In this document: positions 1 to 10,090 of the stretch, in pieces
Layout of the letters: every line of letters starts with the position of its first letter
Numbering within the stretch: the first letter of the stretch is position 1
Origin: Cryptomeria japonica
Lineage: Eukaryota > Streptophyta > Pinopsida > Cupressales > Cupressaceae
Length of the DNA stretch: 64,000 bases
Reading direction: 5' to 3'
Assembly: GCF_030272615.1 (NCBI RefSeq)
Contig: NC_081406.1
Coordinates: 110,949,783-111,013,782 of the forward strand
The notes under the pieces: model-generated
What the model was told of the DNA's origin: nothing
The model's input: the letters and a program-made list of their open reading frames with translations, nothing else
Databases searched by the model: none
Made by a program: the position numbers and the translations under genes

Positions 1-1029
1 ATACTCTTATTTTGTCAGTTGGTTTTGGTCTGGTGATTGGATGCTATCCTGCTTGCTTAGAAGATTGGTTTTTGGTTCTGGCAAGGGTTTCACTGGCAGA
101 GCTTTTGGTGGAGATCTTTGATGAATTTCATAAGTGGTGTTGGTGTAACTTCTAATGGAGTTTCAAGATGCTTTTGGTGATCATCTTTGAGACTTGGCAG
201 TTCGAGATCATTGTTGAAGCGTGTGGACCTATACTTGGTTCCAGTCGATCTAGGTTATGGATCAACATTGATGTAACATGTGGATAGGACCTATTGTTGT
301 ATTTCTAGGATGTCTTATGTGTTGATATTACTTGTTTGGTCTAAGTCCAACATGGTTTGTAATTATGTAATTAGTTTATTGTCTGGTGGCTAACTCAATT
401 GTTTATGGTTGAGGGTTTGTATAAATAAGATGTAAGATCTCATTGTAGATTATCATGGTTAATGTAAGAGGTCATAGTCAAGGAATGTAATGTGTGAATA
501 ATGTATTATCATTTAGGAAAAGGAGTTGGTCGATCATTGGAGATCAAATTGGGTTTGTGTAAGAGGATTTATTCCTCTGGTATTGAGATTAATCGGAACT
601 GTACTCAGACATAGGAGATGTTATCTTTTGTAGTTCAACACTTCTCCTGATTGTAGTCTGGATTCATATGTAGTTAGGGAGGCTCCTTTTGTGATAAGAA
701 GTGTTCTCTAGGATGTTGTCTTGCTTGAAAGTGCAGGCCCCTTCATTGTAATTCACATACTTACTATAGAAGTATTATCTAACTATGGGTAGGCTTCGCA
801 CCGTGGTTTTTCCCTTTACCAAGTTTTCCACGTACAAATCTCAGTGTCCTATGGATGGATTTTATTCTATGATTACTATTTATGCTTAATTAGTTTATCT
901 ACTATTTTGGTAGTATTGTTTTGGGTTTCAGTATTATAGTTTAAATTTCTAATGCTTCTGGTAATCTGTGACAACTGATTCACCCCCCCCCCCTCTCAGT
1001 TGTCTTCTGGTTATCTGAACTATCTAACA
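1..1029 (+). mobile_element. 3' portion of a Copia-type LTR (solo or 3' LTR)
   Basis: The segment ends in CTAACA, followed directly by Copia pol sequence rather than a primer-binding site, so it is a solo LTR or a 3' LTR on the plus strand whose left end lies outside the window. A TATA-like TATAAATAAG sits near 419. Around 812-850 is a block, GGTTTTTCCC then GTTTTCCACGTA, that also occurs in the LTRs at 2982-3928, 8900-9843 and 52666-55139. A hairpin with a C-run loop (970-1004) lies 25 bases before the terminus, as in those LTRs. ACTCA after the end may be the duplicated target, but the other copy is not visible. Confidence 0.6.
970..1004 (+). promoter_or_regulatory. LTR-terminal C-loop hairpin, copy 1
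   Basis: GACAACTGA pairs with TCAGTTGTC (9 bp) around a loop of the form TTCAC(C)nTC. The same architecture, with different but still complementary outer stem bases, is found at 2995-3027, 8913-8943 and 52682-52709. It lies 25 bases from the LTR 3' end. A role in the U5 part of the RNA is inference. Confidence 0.5.
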
Positions 1030-2981
1030 ACTCACTCATTTAAATTTAGAAAGTAAGCTACGACATGAGCAGTTTGGTCACCTCAACTAACACTATCTTC
1101 AATAGCTTAGCTCTAAGGATATGGTCACTGGTCTACCTCAAAACAATTTTTTAGAGGGTGTATGTTTAGGGTGTTACATAGGAAAGCATCCTGAAGAGAA
1201 GTTCAAATAATAAGGGGAAATCTTTGAGATCTTTGGAATTTCTTCAATTGGTCCACACTGATGTAGCAAGCCTAGTTTCAATGCCTTCATTTAGAAAGGC
1301 CTTCTATGTCCTCACCTTCATTGATGACTACTTCTGCTTCACTTTGGTCTACTTTCTTATTCACAAGAGTGAAATGTTTGACATATTTCTAGCCTTGAAG
1401 GCTCATGTTTAGAAGCAATCAGGGAAGTTAGTCAAGATCCTTCGCATAGACAAAGGAAGAGAATATGTGAATAATATACTTGAGGGATCTTATACTATTG
1501 AGGGGATTGATCTTGAGCACTCAGTTGCTTACACTCCACAACAAAATGGTGTTACATAAAGGAATAATAGAACCCTTAAGGAGATGTCTAGTTGCATGAT
1601 TCATGCTCACTCCCTTGTTCCAGCGTTTTGGGTAGAAGCTATCAGTTGTGCCACACACATCCAAAATTGGATTCTCCATAAGGTTTTGAATGGTATCACT
1701 CCTTTTGAGACTTGGTGTGGTAGAAAACTGATTGTGAAACATTTTTGGGTCTTTGGGTGTCTAGCATGGGTTAGCATTCCTCTACAAAAATGTAAAGCAT
1801 TGAAACCTCAAAGTAGGCCTTGCATATTTGTTGAATATCTTGAGGATGTTAAGGCATATCAACTTATGGATCCAAAGACACATGCATTATTCATTCAGAG
1901 GAGTGTTCACTTTGAGGAAATCTCTCCTAGCTTGTCCTCACTTCCTCCTCCTTCCTCCATTGTGGATAGTAATGATAGTGAATTAGATGATGATACTCCC
2001 TCAACTTCAACTCACAAGGTCATACCTTCATAGAATCCACTTATAGTTGAGGAAGCTTATTCTTCATCTCCTCCTAGACCTCGTTGGGCTCGACAAACTC
2101 TTCACTTAGTAGGCTCTCTTGTTTGGGATCCTTTAGATACTTGAAGGACTAAGTCACAACAACAAGAGCTTCCACATGCTTACATTCCTATAGCTTTTGA
2201 TCCACAAACTTTTCAGGAAGCATCAAGAGTTCCCTAGTGGGACTTAGCCATGTAGGAAGAGTATAGTTCTTTGATGAGGAACAGGACTTGGGAGTTAGTC
2301 CTTGTCCCTAAGGGGTGAAAGATGATCCGATGTACATGGATCTATTGAACCAAGTTTGCAGTGAATGATAGTGTGGATAAGTACAAATATTGGCTTATTG
2401 CAAAAAGTTTCTCACAGGTTCTTGGTGTTGACTATATTAAGGCCTTTGCAGTCGTAGCTAAGATAAAATTTGTTCGCTTGACACTTTTTATTGCCATAGC
2501 TTATGGTTGGTTTATACATTAGATGGATGTGAAGAGTGCCTTTCTTCATGGGGATCTCAAAGAGGATTTTTACATGTAGTAGCTACATGGATTCATTTAG
2601 GATTATTCTTTGGTTTACAGATTGAGGAAATCTATCTATGGCCTCAAGAAAGACCTTAGGGCTTGGTATGCCAAGATAGACTCCTTTCTTCTCTTCACAA
2701 GATTCACCTAGTGTCATTCCGATCCAAATGTTTACATTTTGCAATAGGATGACTCTCATTTGATACTTGTTCTCTATTTTGGTAACTTGATCATAATGAG
2801 GAACACCCCATCCATCATTGGCGGTGTCAAATATACTTTGCATGAGAAGTTTTATATGATAGACTTAGGCCTTTTGCACTATATTCTTGGGATAGCAATA
2901 TCTTAGTCACCTTCTAGGATTACTCTTATATAGCCCAAGTATGCTCTTGATATTCTAGAAAAGTTACAGATGGCTGATTAT
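1030..2981 (+). pseudogene. Ty1/copia pol remnant, part 1 (pre-integrase, integrase, RT)
   Basis: The plus-strand translation, with many stops, shows the zinc-binding pre-integrase segment (RHEQFGHLN, then VCLGCYIGKH, about 1050-1205). Integrase core pieces follow (LVHTDVAS and FIDDYF near 1250-1330, DKGREY near 1450, PQQNGV near 1540), then the region after the core (WVFGCLAW), a Ser/Pro-rich linker (about 1920-2100) and RT from about 2230 (MDVKSAFLHGDL near 2523, SIYGLKK near 2632). The YVDD active site reads YFGN near 2780, so RT is dead. Several stops replace expected glutamines (TAG). The reading stops at A-D-Y on a target-site duplication and resumes at 9849. Gag and protease are missing, upstream of or removed by the LTR at 1-1029. 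Confidence 0.85.
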
Positions 2982-3928
2982 TATTGGAATCCAAGAACAC
3001 TGAGAGGGGGGAGCTGAATTAGTGTTCTACCGGAATGATCAATTTTAACCTTAATAAAATATGCATACACCAACCAGTATACCGGTACATATATAATTGA
3101 AATAAGTAAAGAAACCAATAAGCCAATCACATAAATGAATACCATAACACATAGAATTATATGTGGAAAACCCTAAAGAGGAAAAACCATGGTGGGATTT
3201 GTGACCCACAATATCAATCCATTGGCCATATGAAGAGATATTACAAAATATAGGGGCCTACACTTGAAAAAAGGCTTATAGCCTAAAGCAGATTGCCCAA
3301 TCACAAAAGGAGCCTCACTGACTACATATAATTCCAAACTACAATCCAGAGAAATGAATGAATTGCTAAGATAGCATCTTCAATGCCTGAATACAGTTCA
3401 GGTTAAGCTTTGTCTATTCTGGTCTGAAACCCTAAACCCTTTACCGGAATAACCCTTTACAAAAATATCCTCTCATACATAATCTCTCTCATATATTTTT
3501 CATCTTCTATCCATCCATATTCTCATCCTTATCATCATCCACATATATCAAAATAATCTAATCCAACTGACTTATATACCCTATACAATTTAGCATGCCT
3601 TATGTCGGCTTACAAAGATAATTACAATATCAATATACATGTCGGCTAGATAAAATAAATACATGAATATCAAAAAAAATTGCCGATGCCGGATCCAAAA
3701 TATGTTGGCCTCCAATACCGATAATCTTATTCTAAACCATGTCAGTTTGTATTGTTGGTAACCAAAGAAATCCTTCCATCCTACCGGTGTCGATTCTTGT
3801 GCCAGTGAAGTCTCTATGAAGTGCCTACTGGTACACAACTGAACCAAAACATGAAGTCGGAACAAGATACCATGTTGCCATCAATGACAACATAGTGAAA
3901 CCAACCAATTGAGTGTCAATTACTAACA
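2982..3928 (-). repeat. 3' LTR of the non-autonomous element
   Basis: 947 bp. On the plus strand it starts TATTGGAATCC (the initial TG is mutated to TA; the sister LTR has TGTTGGAATCC) and ends ACTAACA. It contains the C-loop hairpin (2995-3027) and the shared TTTTTCC / GGTTTTCC block (near 3160-3200). Confidence 0.85.
2995..3027 (-). promoter_or_regulatory. LTR-terminal C-loop hairpin, copy 2
   Basis: GAACACT pairs with AGTGTTC around a G-run on the plus strand (a C-run in the element's sense RNA). It lies 13 bases from the LTR end. It is the sister of 8913-8943 and matches 970-1004 and 52682-52709 in form. Confidence 0.5.
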
Positions 3929-3940
3929 ATCTCCCCCTTT
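3929..3940 (-). other. Polypurine tract of the non-autonomous element
   Basis: The minus strand reads AAAGGGGGAGAT directly before the TGTTAG start of the 3' LTR. This is the expected position and composition of a plus-strand DNA primer. Confidence 0.8.
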
Positions 3941-4233
3941 GGCATTGATGGCAACACTCATGTGAAAAATTATCATGGTTTCATCTGTCGGTTTCATCCT
4001 GAACTTGCTCCCCCTCAACTGAATATTCTTCTATAATCATAATAAAAAATGCTCCATACTTCCATAGTTTCACCTATACTCCCCCTAATGTATACAACTC
4101 CATTTTTCTTTTTCATGTCTATATCACTCTCCCTTTGACATCAATTCTACCGAAGTTTCTAAAAAGGGTACAAAAAATCCAAAACCGAGATGAAGAATGA
4201 AAAGACTATACGATGAATATGTCCCAAAATACC

Positions 4234-5531
4234 TTACCGAAGCTTAATATATTTAAAGATATCCTGATATGCCTTCTCCAATATCTCAGGATAAGTATCC
4301 CAACCAGATTTGAAAGTGTCGAAAATAGATACAAGTCCATTTATCATATGGGAAAATGACTCTTTCTCATTTAACTCTGTTGGTGTGGGCTTACCAACCA
4401 TATCCATACACTCCTTCTTATGTACACTAAGTGAATCCAACCGGGGACTCACCAAACCTCTAAGAATTTTGTCTCTTCTTATGATTTTGTCTTTTTCTTT
4501 CTCAAGAGTAGAAACTTGGGCTTCCAAAACCAAAATCTGACCATCAATGGATGTAGTCAATGAAGTCAATCCATCAAAAGAATTGGCTATACTTGTAATT
4601 TTCTCCTCAGATTCCTTAATCTTCTTATCCAAATTAAATTTAATAACATCTGTGTTACAAAATAGTCTTTAAATATTTGTACACTCCTTTAAATAATTAT
4701 CTATCAATTTCAACTTATCATTGATCTTCTTTCTCTTAGACTTGATCAAATGTAGCTCTTTTTGCTTGTGTGAACCTCTCCAGTGCTTGCCAATTTGATA
4801 TTTGCTGTAAGGATTGAAAATCCTTTGAAATGTGCTCAGTGATTGTCTTAAGCTTGTTGGATGGGATCTCTTCTCTGTCAAACTTGCACTCTGGGACTAG
4901 TCTATTCAAAATAGTGATAGACTGATCAATAATCCCTTTATCCATAGATCCCTCCTTCACCTTTTTTTGTGCAACCATCATCATGAGTTCAATAGAGATC
5001 ATCTCAGTTATGTTTTTCTTTTCAACCTACGAGGTGTCAATTGACAACAATGATGGACTCACTACTGGTTCCCTATCGGATTCCCCTTTCTTCTCCTTTG
5101 ATGTTTTAACCTTTATAGCTTCCTTACTTGCACCGGTGGCTTCACCACTTGGTGCAGTCTTAGTAACTACCAGTTCCTCCCTAGGAACTGTAACCTCAAC
5201 CTATACATCTATATCTGGAGGACTGTTATCCTCAACATTAGTATCATGTACATTATCAACCTCTACACTCTGTATTTTCTGGTATCTCAACATTTTCCTG
5301 TACATTTGTATCTACCGAGGGCTAAATTTCCACTATCTTAATGTTTTTTAAAATTGAGGGGGAAGTACCCATAATACCCTTTCCTTTTCCTTCAACAACG
5401 ATGTTTGGAGTATCTGTCTTAGATTCTGATGAAGTATACAAACCACAGTTCTCTTCAAAGAACTTAACCCATGCCTTGTGGGTCTCCTTGATTATCTCAT
5501 TTACCCCTCCTAACATAAGACATTATTCTAT
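4234..5531 (-). pseudogene. C-terminal part of the unrecognised retroelement ORF (coiled coil)
   Basis: This continues the reading frame of 5611-7805 with frame changes and stops. The segment at about 5322-5516 is followed by an acidic Ser/Thr-rich stretch. After that come helical, charged segments at about 4736-5002 (EHISKDFQSLQQISN) and 4234-4632 (Lys/Glu-rich, a probable coiled coil ending FKYIKLR). I do not recognise a named domain. Its position between the Gag-like ORF and the 3' LTR marks it as cargo or an extra structural protein of the element, not a host gene. Confidence 0.5.
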
Positions 5532-5610
5532 GTTTGTTGTTAAAGATTTTTCTATCTACAACCTCAAGTGTCCTATCCATCTCCTCTGGAGAAATAGAAA
5601 CAAAAATATA

Positions 5611-7805
5611 TCACAACTCTTGTATCTTAATATGCTTGTCCTCTTGCATTGCTGATAGTTTTCTAGCATCTAACATATCATACAATTCTGCCGATATTTG
5701 GTTTTCAATTTCTATCAAGGCTTTCTTATAAATATCCAAATATAACAATAGTGCTTCCTCTACCTCTCTTTGTTCATCATCCTGTAAATGTTCATAATAA
5801 AACTGTACATTCTTTAACATACCATCTTTAGTAATATCATTAACTAACTCTGCACAAGTCTTAGGTGGAATGATAGTTACATTACTAGATTCAATTGCCA
5901 TATCAAATTCATCCTTCTTCTTTCTTCTTCCAGTACCGGATGGAGCTAAAGCTATTACTTTTGGTGCTTTCTTTTGTGTCGGTAACTTGAATGTAACTCT
6001 CTTAACCAGTTTCTTTTTAGCCTCTACCTTAGTTTCTTCAATTTTCTTCCTTATAACCCTTTTGAAAGCCTGGGGTGTGTCATCCTCAGATGTAGACTTT
6101 GCTGCAATATGCTCAATGGATACTTTTGGTTCTTTTCTCTTCCTGCCTTTCTTAGGGACAACATCAATCAATGCTTTGATGTCTTGTGAAACATTTTCTA
6201 CAAACTTACTTGCCTTTCCTTCCTGCTTCTCTCTTTTCTTCCGGTTGAACTCAGTTTCAACCTCTTGAGTCTTCTGCGTAGTAGTACCATAGGGCTTCTC
6301 AACTTCATCAATAGATGCATCAATCAACATCTTTGCATAAGCATCTAAAATTTGTGTATCAACTTCATAGCCCATCTTCTCAATCCAGATCTTTCAGGTT
6401 TTGACTGCTTCAATGAGTGTTTCATCTTTCTTCACCATGAAGCATATGTCTGTTGAGTATTTCTCAACAATATGCTTAGGAATCCTCTCTCTAGATTTTA
6501 TAGCCTTCTGGAATGCCTTAAAATATCCCCATACTTTGTCATCTCTCTGACTGCCCAATGTAGCAATAGACTATTTTAATTGCCTCCCTACCAGGATATC
6601 AAATGCCCATTGTCTCTTCCCAAAACTGGGAGTCTCATTCATGAAAAATAGCATTAAATAGACAATTACATTACCATACCAGAAATTCCCTTTCTTTTCT
6701 CCTTTAATCTTTCCTAGGTTTATCAACAGTTCATCCAACATCCAACCACATAGATCCAATTTCTCATTTTCTCTCACCATCTTGTAAGCTTCATAAATGC
6801 AGGAGCTAGAAACAGAATTCAGTCAGTTTGATTGAGTTACCTTGTAACTGATGACCACACTGCTGAATCTGATGTCTATGTCGGTGATAATACTGATTCT
6901 CATAGATCGCCTATCCAAAGTTGCATCGGTAATCTTGTTGACATGATCATTAGAAACCTTCTTATCCGGATGTTGTCCAACATGTAGTAAACTGGTGATT
7001 TCCCTGATGGCCTCCTTTGTAATCTTATATGGTCCATCTAACAAAACAAACTCTCCATGTACTCTGCTCAAAATATACCTAATGATTTCATCTTCGAATT
7101 TTGGAATGTCCAGAATGTTGCGGGTAAAACCTAAATCCTCAATGTGTTGGTATTTAAGTTGAATCTTTCTAGAATCTCCCATTAGCTCATTCATTTACAT
7201 TCTCCTGATATCAGACGTTCCCAAATCCTCAATATGACAATGACCGTAGGCTCTTACATCTTCAACATACACAACTCCTTCTGGGACATAGAAAAAAGTG
7301 CCAACCAAATCGTCCAGGGTACCCACATGTGGATACCACTTGAAAGTTGGCCTGGGATGGTCCTTGACCTCAACTATAGTTGGATTTGCAACAAAGATAG
7401 GTATAGATGATGATCCTACTTCCATGATTAAAGATAAATACCTATGAATTGCTGCCAGTGAAAACCCATAAAGACCTCTTCCAATCACTGGTGAAATCGC
7501 TCAAGAAGATATCTGATCGCACTAAATCGCCTTTAACCGCTCTTAATCACTCTGAATCGCTCTTAATCACTCTGAATTGCTCTTAATTTCTCTGAATCGC
7601 TCTTAATCACTCTTAATGCAAGGTGATAAACAATGAAGTAGATCAACCTTTTATCCTGCAAGAAAAACCCTAATCTTTTATTGACATCAATGACTTCTGG
7701 TGAAAGATACTGGATCTCAATAAAACATCTCCATGCCGGATAAACATCTCCAATGTCTGGAACATCTTTCAAAACCTCTTCCCAGGGCATATGCAACATT
7801 GTCAT
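5611..7805 (-). pseudogene. Unrecognised large ORF of the non-autonomous LTR element
   Basis: From 7488 down to 5611 a single minus-strand frame is open apart from a few stops. One example is a lone TAA at 7195-7197 that separates two otherwise continuous segments. A further segment at 7563-7805, in another frame, begins MTMLHMPWEEVLKDVP. The protein is globular at its N-terminal side (IGRGLYGFSLAAIHRYL; ILDIPKFEDEIIRYI; LLDGPYKITKEAIREI). It becomes Lys/Glu-rich and basic after residue 280 or so (KKREKQEGK, KKGRKRKEP, RRKKKDEFD, possibly nuclear-localising). It has no catalytic motif of pol. It faintly resembles the long plant-transposon proteins of unknown function found in TE ORFs, but I cannot name a family. 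Confidence 0.55.
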
Positions 7806-7834
7806 GAATTTTTCCTACCCCTAAGGCATTTGCC

Positions 7835-8831
7835 TCAGTTACTGAATGAGCTTCCTACCGGTGCAGGAGCAACTTCCTCTATTGGATAAATAACTAGTGC
7901 ATTCCCATCTGTTAGCAACATGTCCAACCTCATTACATGCATAACATGTAACATTTTTCTTTTGAATTGCTTTGCTAAAACTGGTGTAATTGCTTGACCT
8001 ACACTAATTAGCCATATGTCCAAATTTTTCACATGCATAACATTTTACATTCATTCTGCAATCTTATGTTTTATGACCATTCTTATTGCATTTAGAATAT
8101 TGACCAGGAGCAGAATTATTGTTCTGATTTTCTCTATTTCTACATTGCCTAGCCATGTGACTAAATTTATTGCAAACAAAGCATCTACCATTAAATTTAT
8201 AAGCATTAAAATGTCTTAGTGGTTCCTTATGGTTTTGATCTTCATTTGCACTACCGAAACTCTATCCTTGTTCAAATCCAAGTCCACTAGAATCTCCATT
8301 TCGCCTTTGTCTCTTCAATAACTCATCTATCTGTGTTGAACTAATCTTGAATTTTTCTCTATACTCACTTGCAATAGTTAGATCATCTCTCAGAATTATC
8401 ATTTGTCTCTCAAGATCTTGTTCATTACTCTAGGATTGTACTAAATTAGTTCTCAACATATCACTCTCAAGAACCAACCTACCACATTCTTCAAATTTGT
8501 TCTTCTGAGATACAATAATAATTTCTTCCTTTTTCTTCTGATCCTCAATCTCCTTAGACATTCTCATAGTTATAACTTGCATTTCATTTCTCATAACCAT
8601 GTTCTACTGACTCAGCTTCTGACATTGTTCCTTAAGTGCATCTTTCTCTTCATCATCCTTATTCTGCAAAAGTTCCTTCCTCCTAGCTTGAATAGATGCT
8701 AGCCTCTCCTATAGGACAAGAATGAATTCCTTAGAGGAATTCAATTCATCTTGTAGCTTTAAGTTCTTCATCCTTTTAGCATCATAATCTTCAAGTGCCA
8801 TCTCAAGTTGCTTTTCCAAACCCATATCCAT
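7835..8831 (-). pseudogene. Gag-like protein with coiled coil and zinc knuckles
   Basis: The first ATG after the primer-binding site (8829-8831, minus) opens MDMGLEKQLEMALEDYDAK. About 200 residues of Lys/Glu-rich coiled coil follow, then an Asn/Gly-rich segment and a run of retroviral-type knuckles: CFVCNKFSHMARQC (C-x2-C-x4-H-x4-C, near 8144-8185), a damaged one, CYACEKFGHMA (near 8008-8050) and CYACNEVGHVANRW (near 7895-7940). Stops interrupt it (for example before RLASIQAR and before SFGSANEDQ). This is the nucleic-acid-binding part of a capsid protein; no classical Copia gag core (UBN2-like) is visible. It would package RNA while a partner supplies pol. Confidence 0.65.
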
Positions 8832-8883
8832 GGATTATGGATTCAGGATCTTCCTCAAGCTGTTAAACTCCCTTTGAGGCACA

Positions 8884-8899
8884 AGGCTCTGATACCAAT
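8884..8899 (-). other. Primer-binding site, initiator Met tRNA type
   Basis: The minus strand reads ATTGGTATCAGAGCCT immediately after the 5' LTR terminus (CCAACA). TGGTATCAGAGC is the usual plant LTR-element site complementary to the 3' end of initiator tRNA-Met. Confidence 0.85.
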
Positions 8900-9843
8900 T
8901 GTTGGAATCCAGGAACACTGAGAGGGGGGGTGAATCAATGTTCTACTAGAATGATCAATTTTAACCTTAATAAAACATGCATACACCAACTGGTATACCG
9001 ATACATATAGAATTGAAAGAAGTAAAGCAACCAATAATCCAATCGCATAAATAAATACCATGACACACAAAATTATACCTAGAAAACCTCAAAGAGGAAA
9101 AACCATGGTGGGATTTGTGACCCACAATATCAATCCATTGGCCATATGAAGAGACATTACAAAATATAGGGGCTTGCACTTGCAAGAAGACTTACAGCCT
9201 AGAGCACACTGCTCATTCACAAAAGGAGCCTCGGTAACTACATATATATCCACACTACAATCCGAAGAAATGAATGAATTGCTAAGATAGCATCTTCAAT
9301 ACCTGAATACAGTGCCAGTTAAGCTCTATCTATTTCGGTCTGAAACCCTAAACCCTTTACTTGAATAACCCTTTACAAAAATATACTCTCATACTTAATC
9401 TCTCTCATATATTTTGCATCTGCTATCCATTCATATTCATATCCTTATCATCATCCACATATATCAAAATGATCTCACCCAACTGACTTATATACCCTAT
9501 ATAATTTATCATGCCTTATGTTGCTTACAAAGATAATTACAATATCAATATACATGTCCGCTACATAACATAAATACATGAATATCAAAAACAATTACTG
9601 ATGCTGGATCCAAGAGATGTCGGCCTCCAGTACCGATAACCTTATTCTAAACCATGTCATTCTGCATTGCCGGTAACTAAAGAAATCCTTCCATCCTACC
9701 GGTGCTGGTGCCAATGTTGGTGAAGTGTCTTTGAAGTGCCTGTCGGTACACAACTGAACCAAAACATGAAGCCAAAACAAGATACCATGTTGCCATCAAT
9801 GACAACATAGTGAAACCAACCAATTGAGTGTCAATTGCCAACA
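8900..9843 (-). repeat. 5' LTR of the non-autonomous element
   Basis: 944 bp, TGTTGG...CCAACA in plus orientation, with intact 6-bp terminal inverted repeats. It is paired with 2982-3928. It holds the C-loop hairpin at 8913-8943 and the shared TTTTTCC / GGTTTTC block near 9083-9115. Confidence 0.85.
8913..8943 (-). promoter_or_regulatory. LTR-terminal C-loop hairpin, copy 3
   Basis: In the sense (minus) strand GAACATTGA faces TCAGTGTTC. The single change from the sister copy gives a U-G wobble rather than a mismatch in RNA. The loop is TTCACCCCCCCTC without the flanks. Confidence 0.5.
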
Positions 9844-9848
9844 ATTAT

Positions 9849-10090
9849 AAGCCTGTGTCGACTCTCTTTCTTTCAAGAGTCAATCTTGAGGCTAACTGTT
9901 GCACTCCAAATATTGATGCCACATTGTATTGTTAGCTTGTTGGGAATCTCATCTACTTGACTCAAACATGTCTTGATATTTCCTTTGCGGTTGGCATTGT
10001 TTTATGCTTTACGCAGAAACCACATGAACTTCATTGGAAAGTTGCCAAATGCATCTTGCACTACATACAAGGTACACATCACTTTGGGAT
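9849..10090 (+). pseudogene. Ty1/copia pol remnant, part 2 (end of RT)
   Basis: This resumes the frame broken at 2981: K-P-V-S-T follows A-D-Y once one copy of ATTAT is removed. Recognisable pieces are LVGNLIYLTQTCLDISFAV and the H-W-K-V-A-K-C-I-L-H-Y segment typical of the end of Copia RT. Homology fades after THHFGI near 10090. The RNase H domain and the 3' LTR are absent, so the element is truncated here. Confidence 0.8.

Larger units (their letters stand above)
2982..9843 (-). mobile_element. Complete non-autonomous LTR retroelement without pol (6.9 kb)
   Basis: Two LTRs (2982-3928 and 8900-9843) bracket a 4.97 kb interior. The target duplication ATTAT is at 2977-2981 and 9844-9848. Read on the minus strand, the right LTR is followed at once by a primer-binding site for initiator Met tRNA (8884-8899), and the left LTR is preceded by a polypurine tract (3929-3940). 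The interior encodes a Gag-like protein with zinc knuckles and then a long, unrecognised, partly coiled-coil reading frame. I see no protease, integrase, RT or RNase H motif in any frame. The LTRs differ by roughly 10% in the parts I compared, so the insertion is old. It sits inside the Copia pol of 1030-10090. The primer site and the LTR hairpin suggest a Copia-related partner; the class resembles TR-GAG or LARD elements. Confidence 0.85.
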
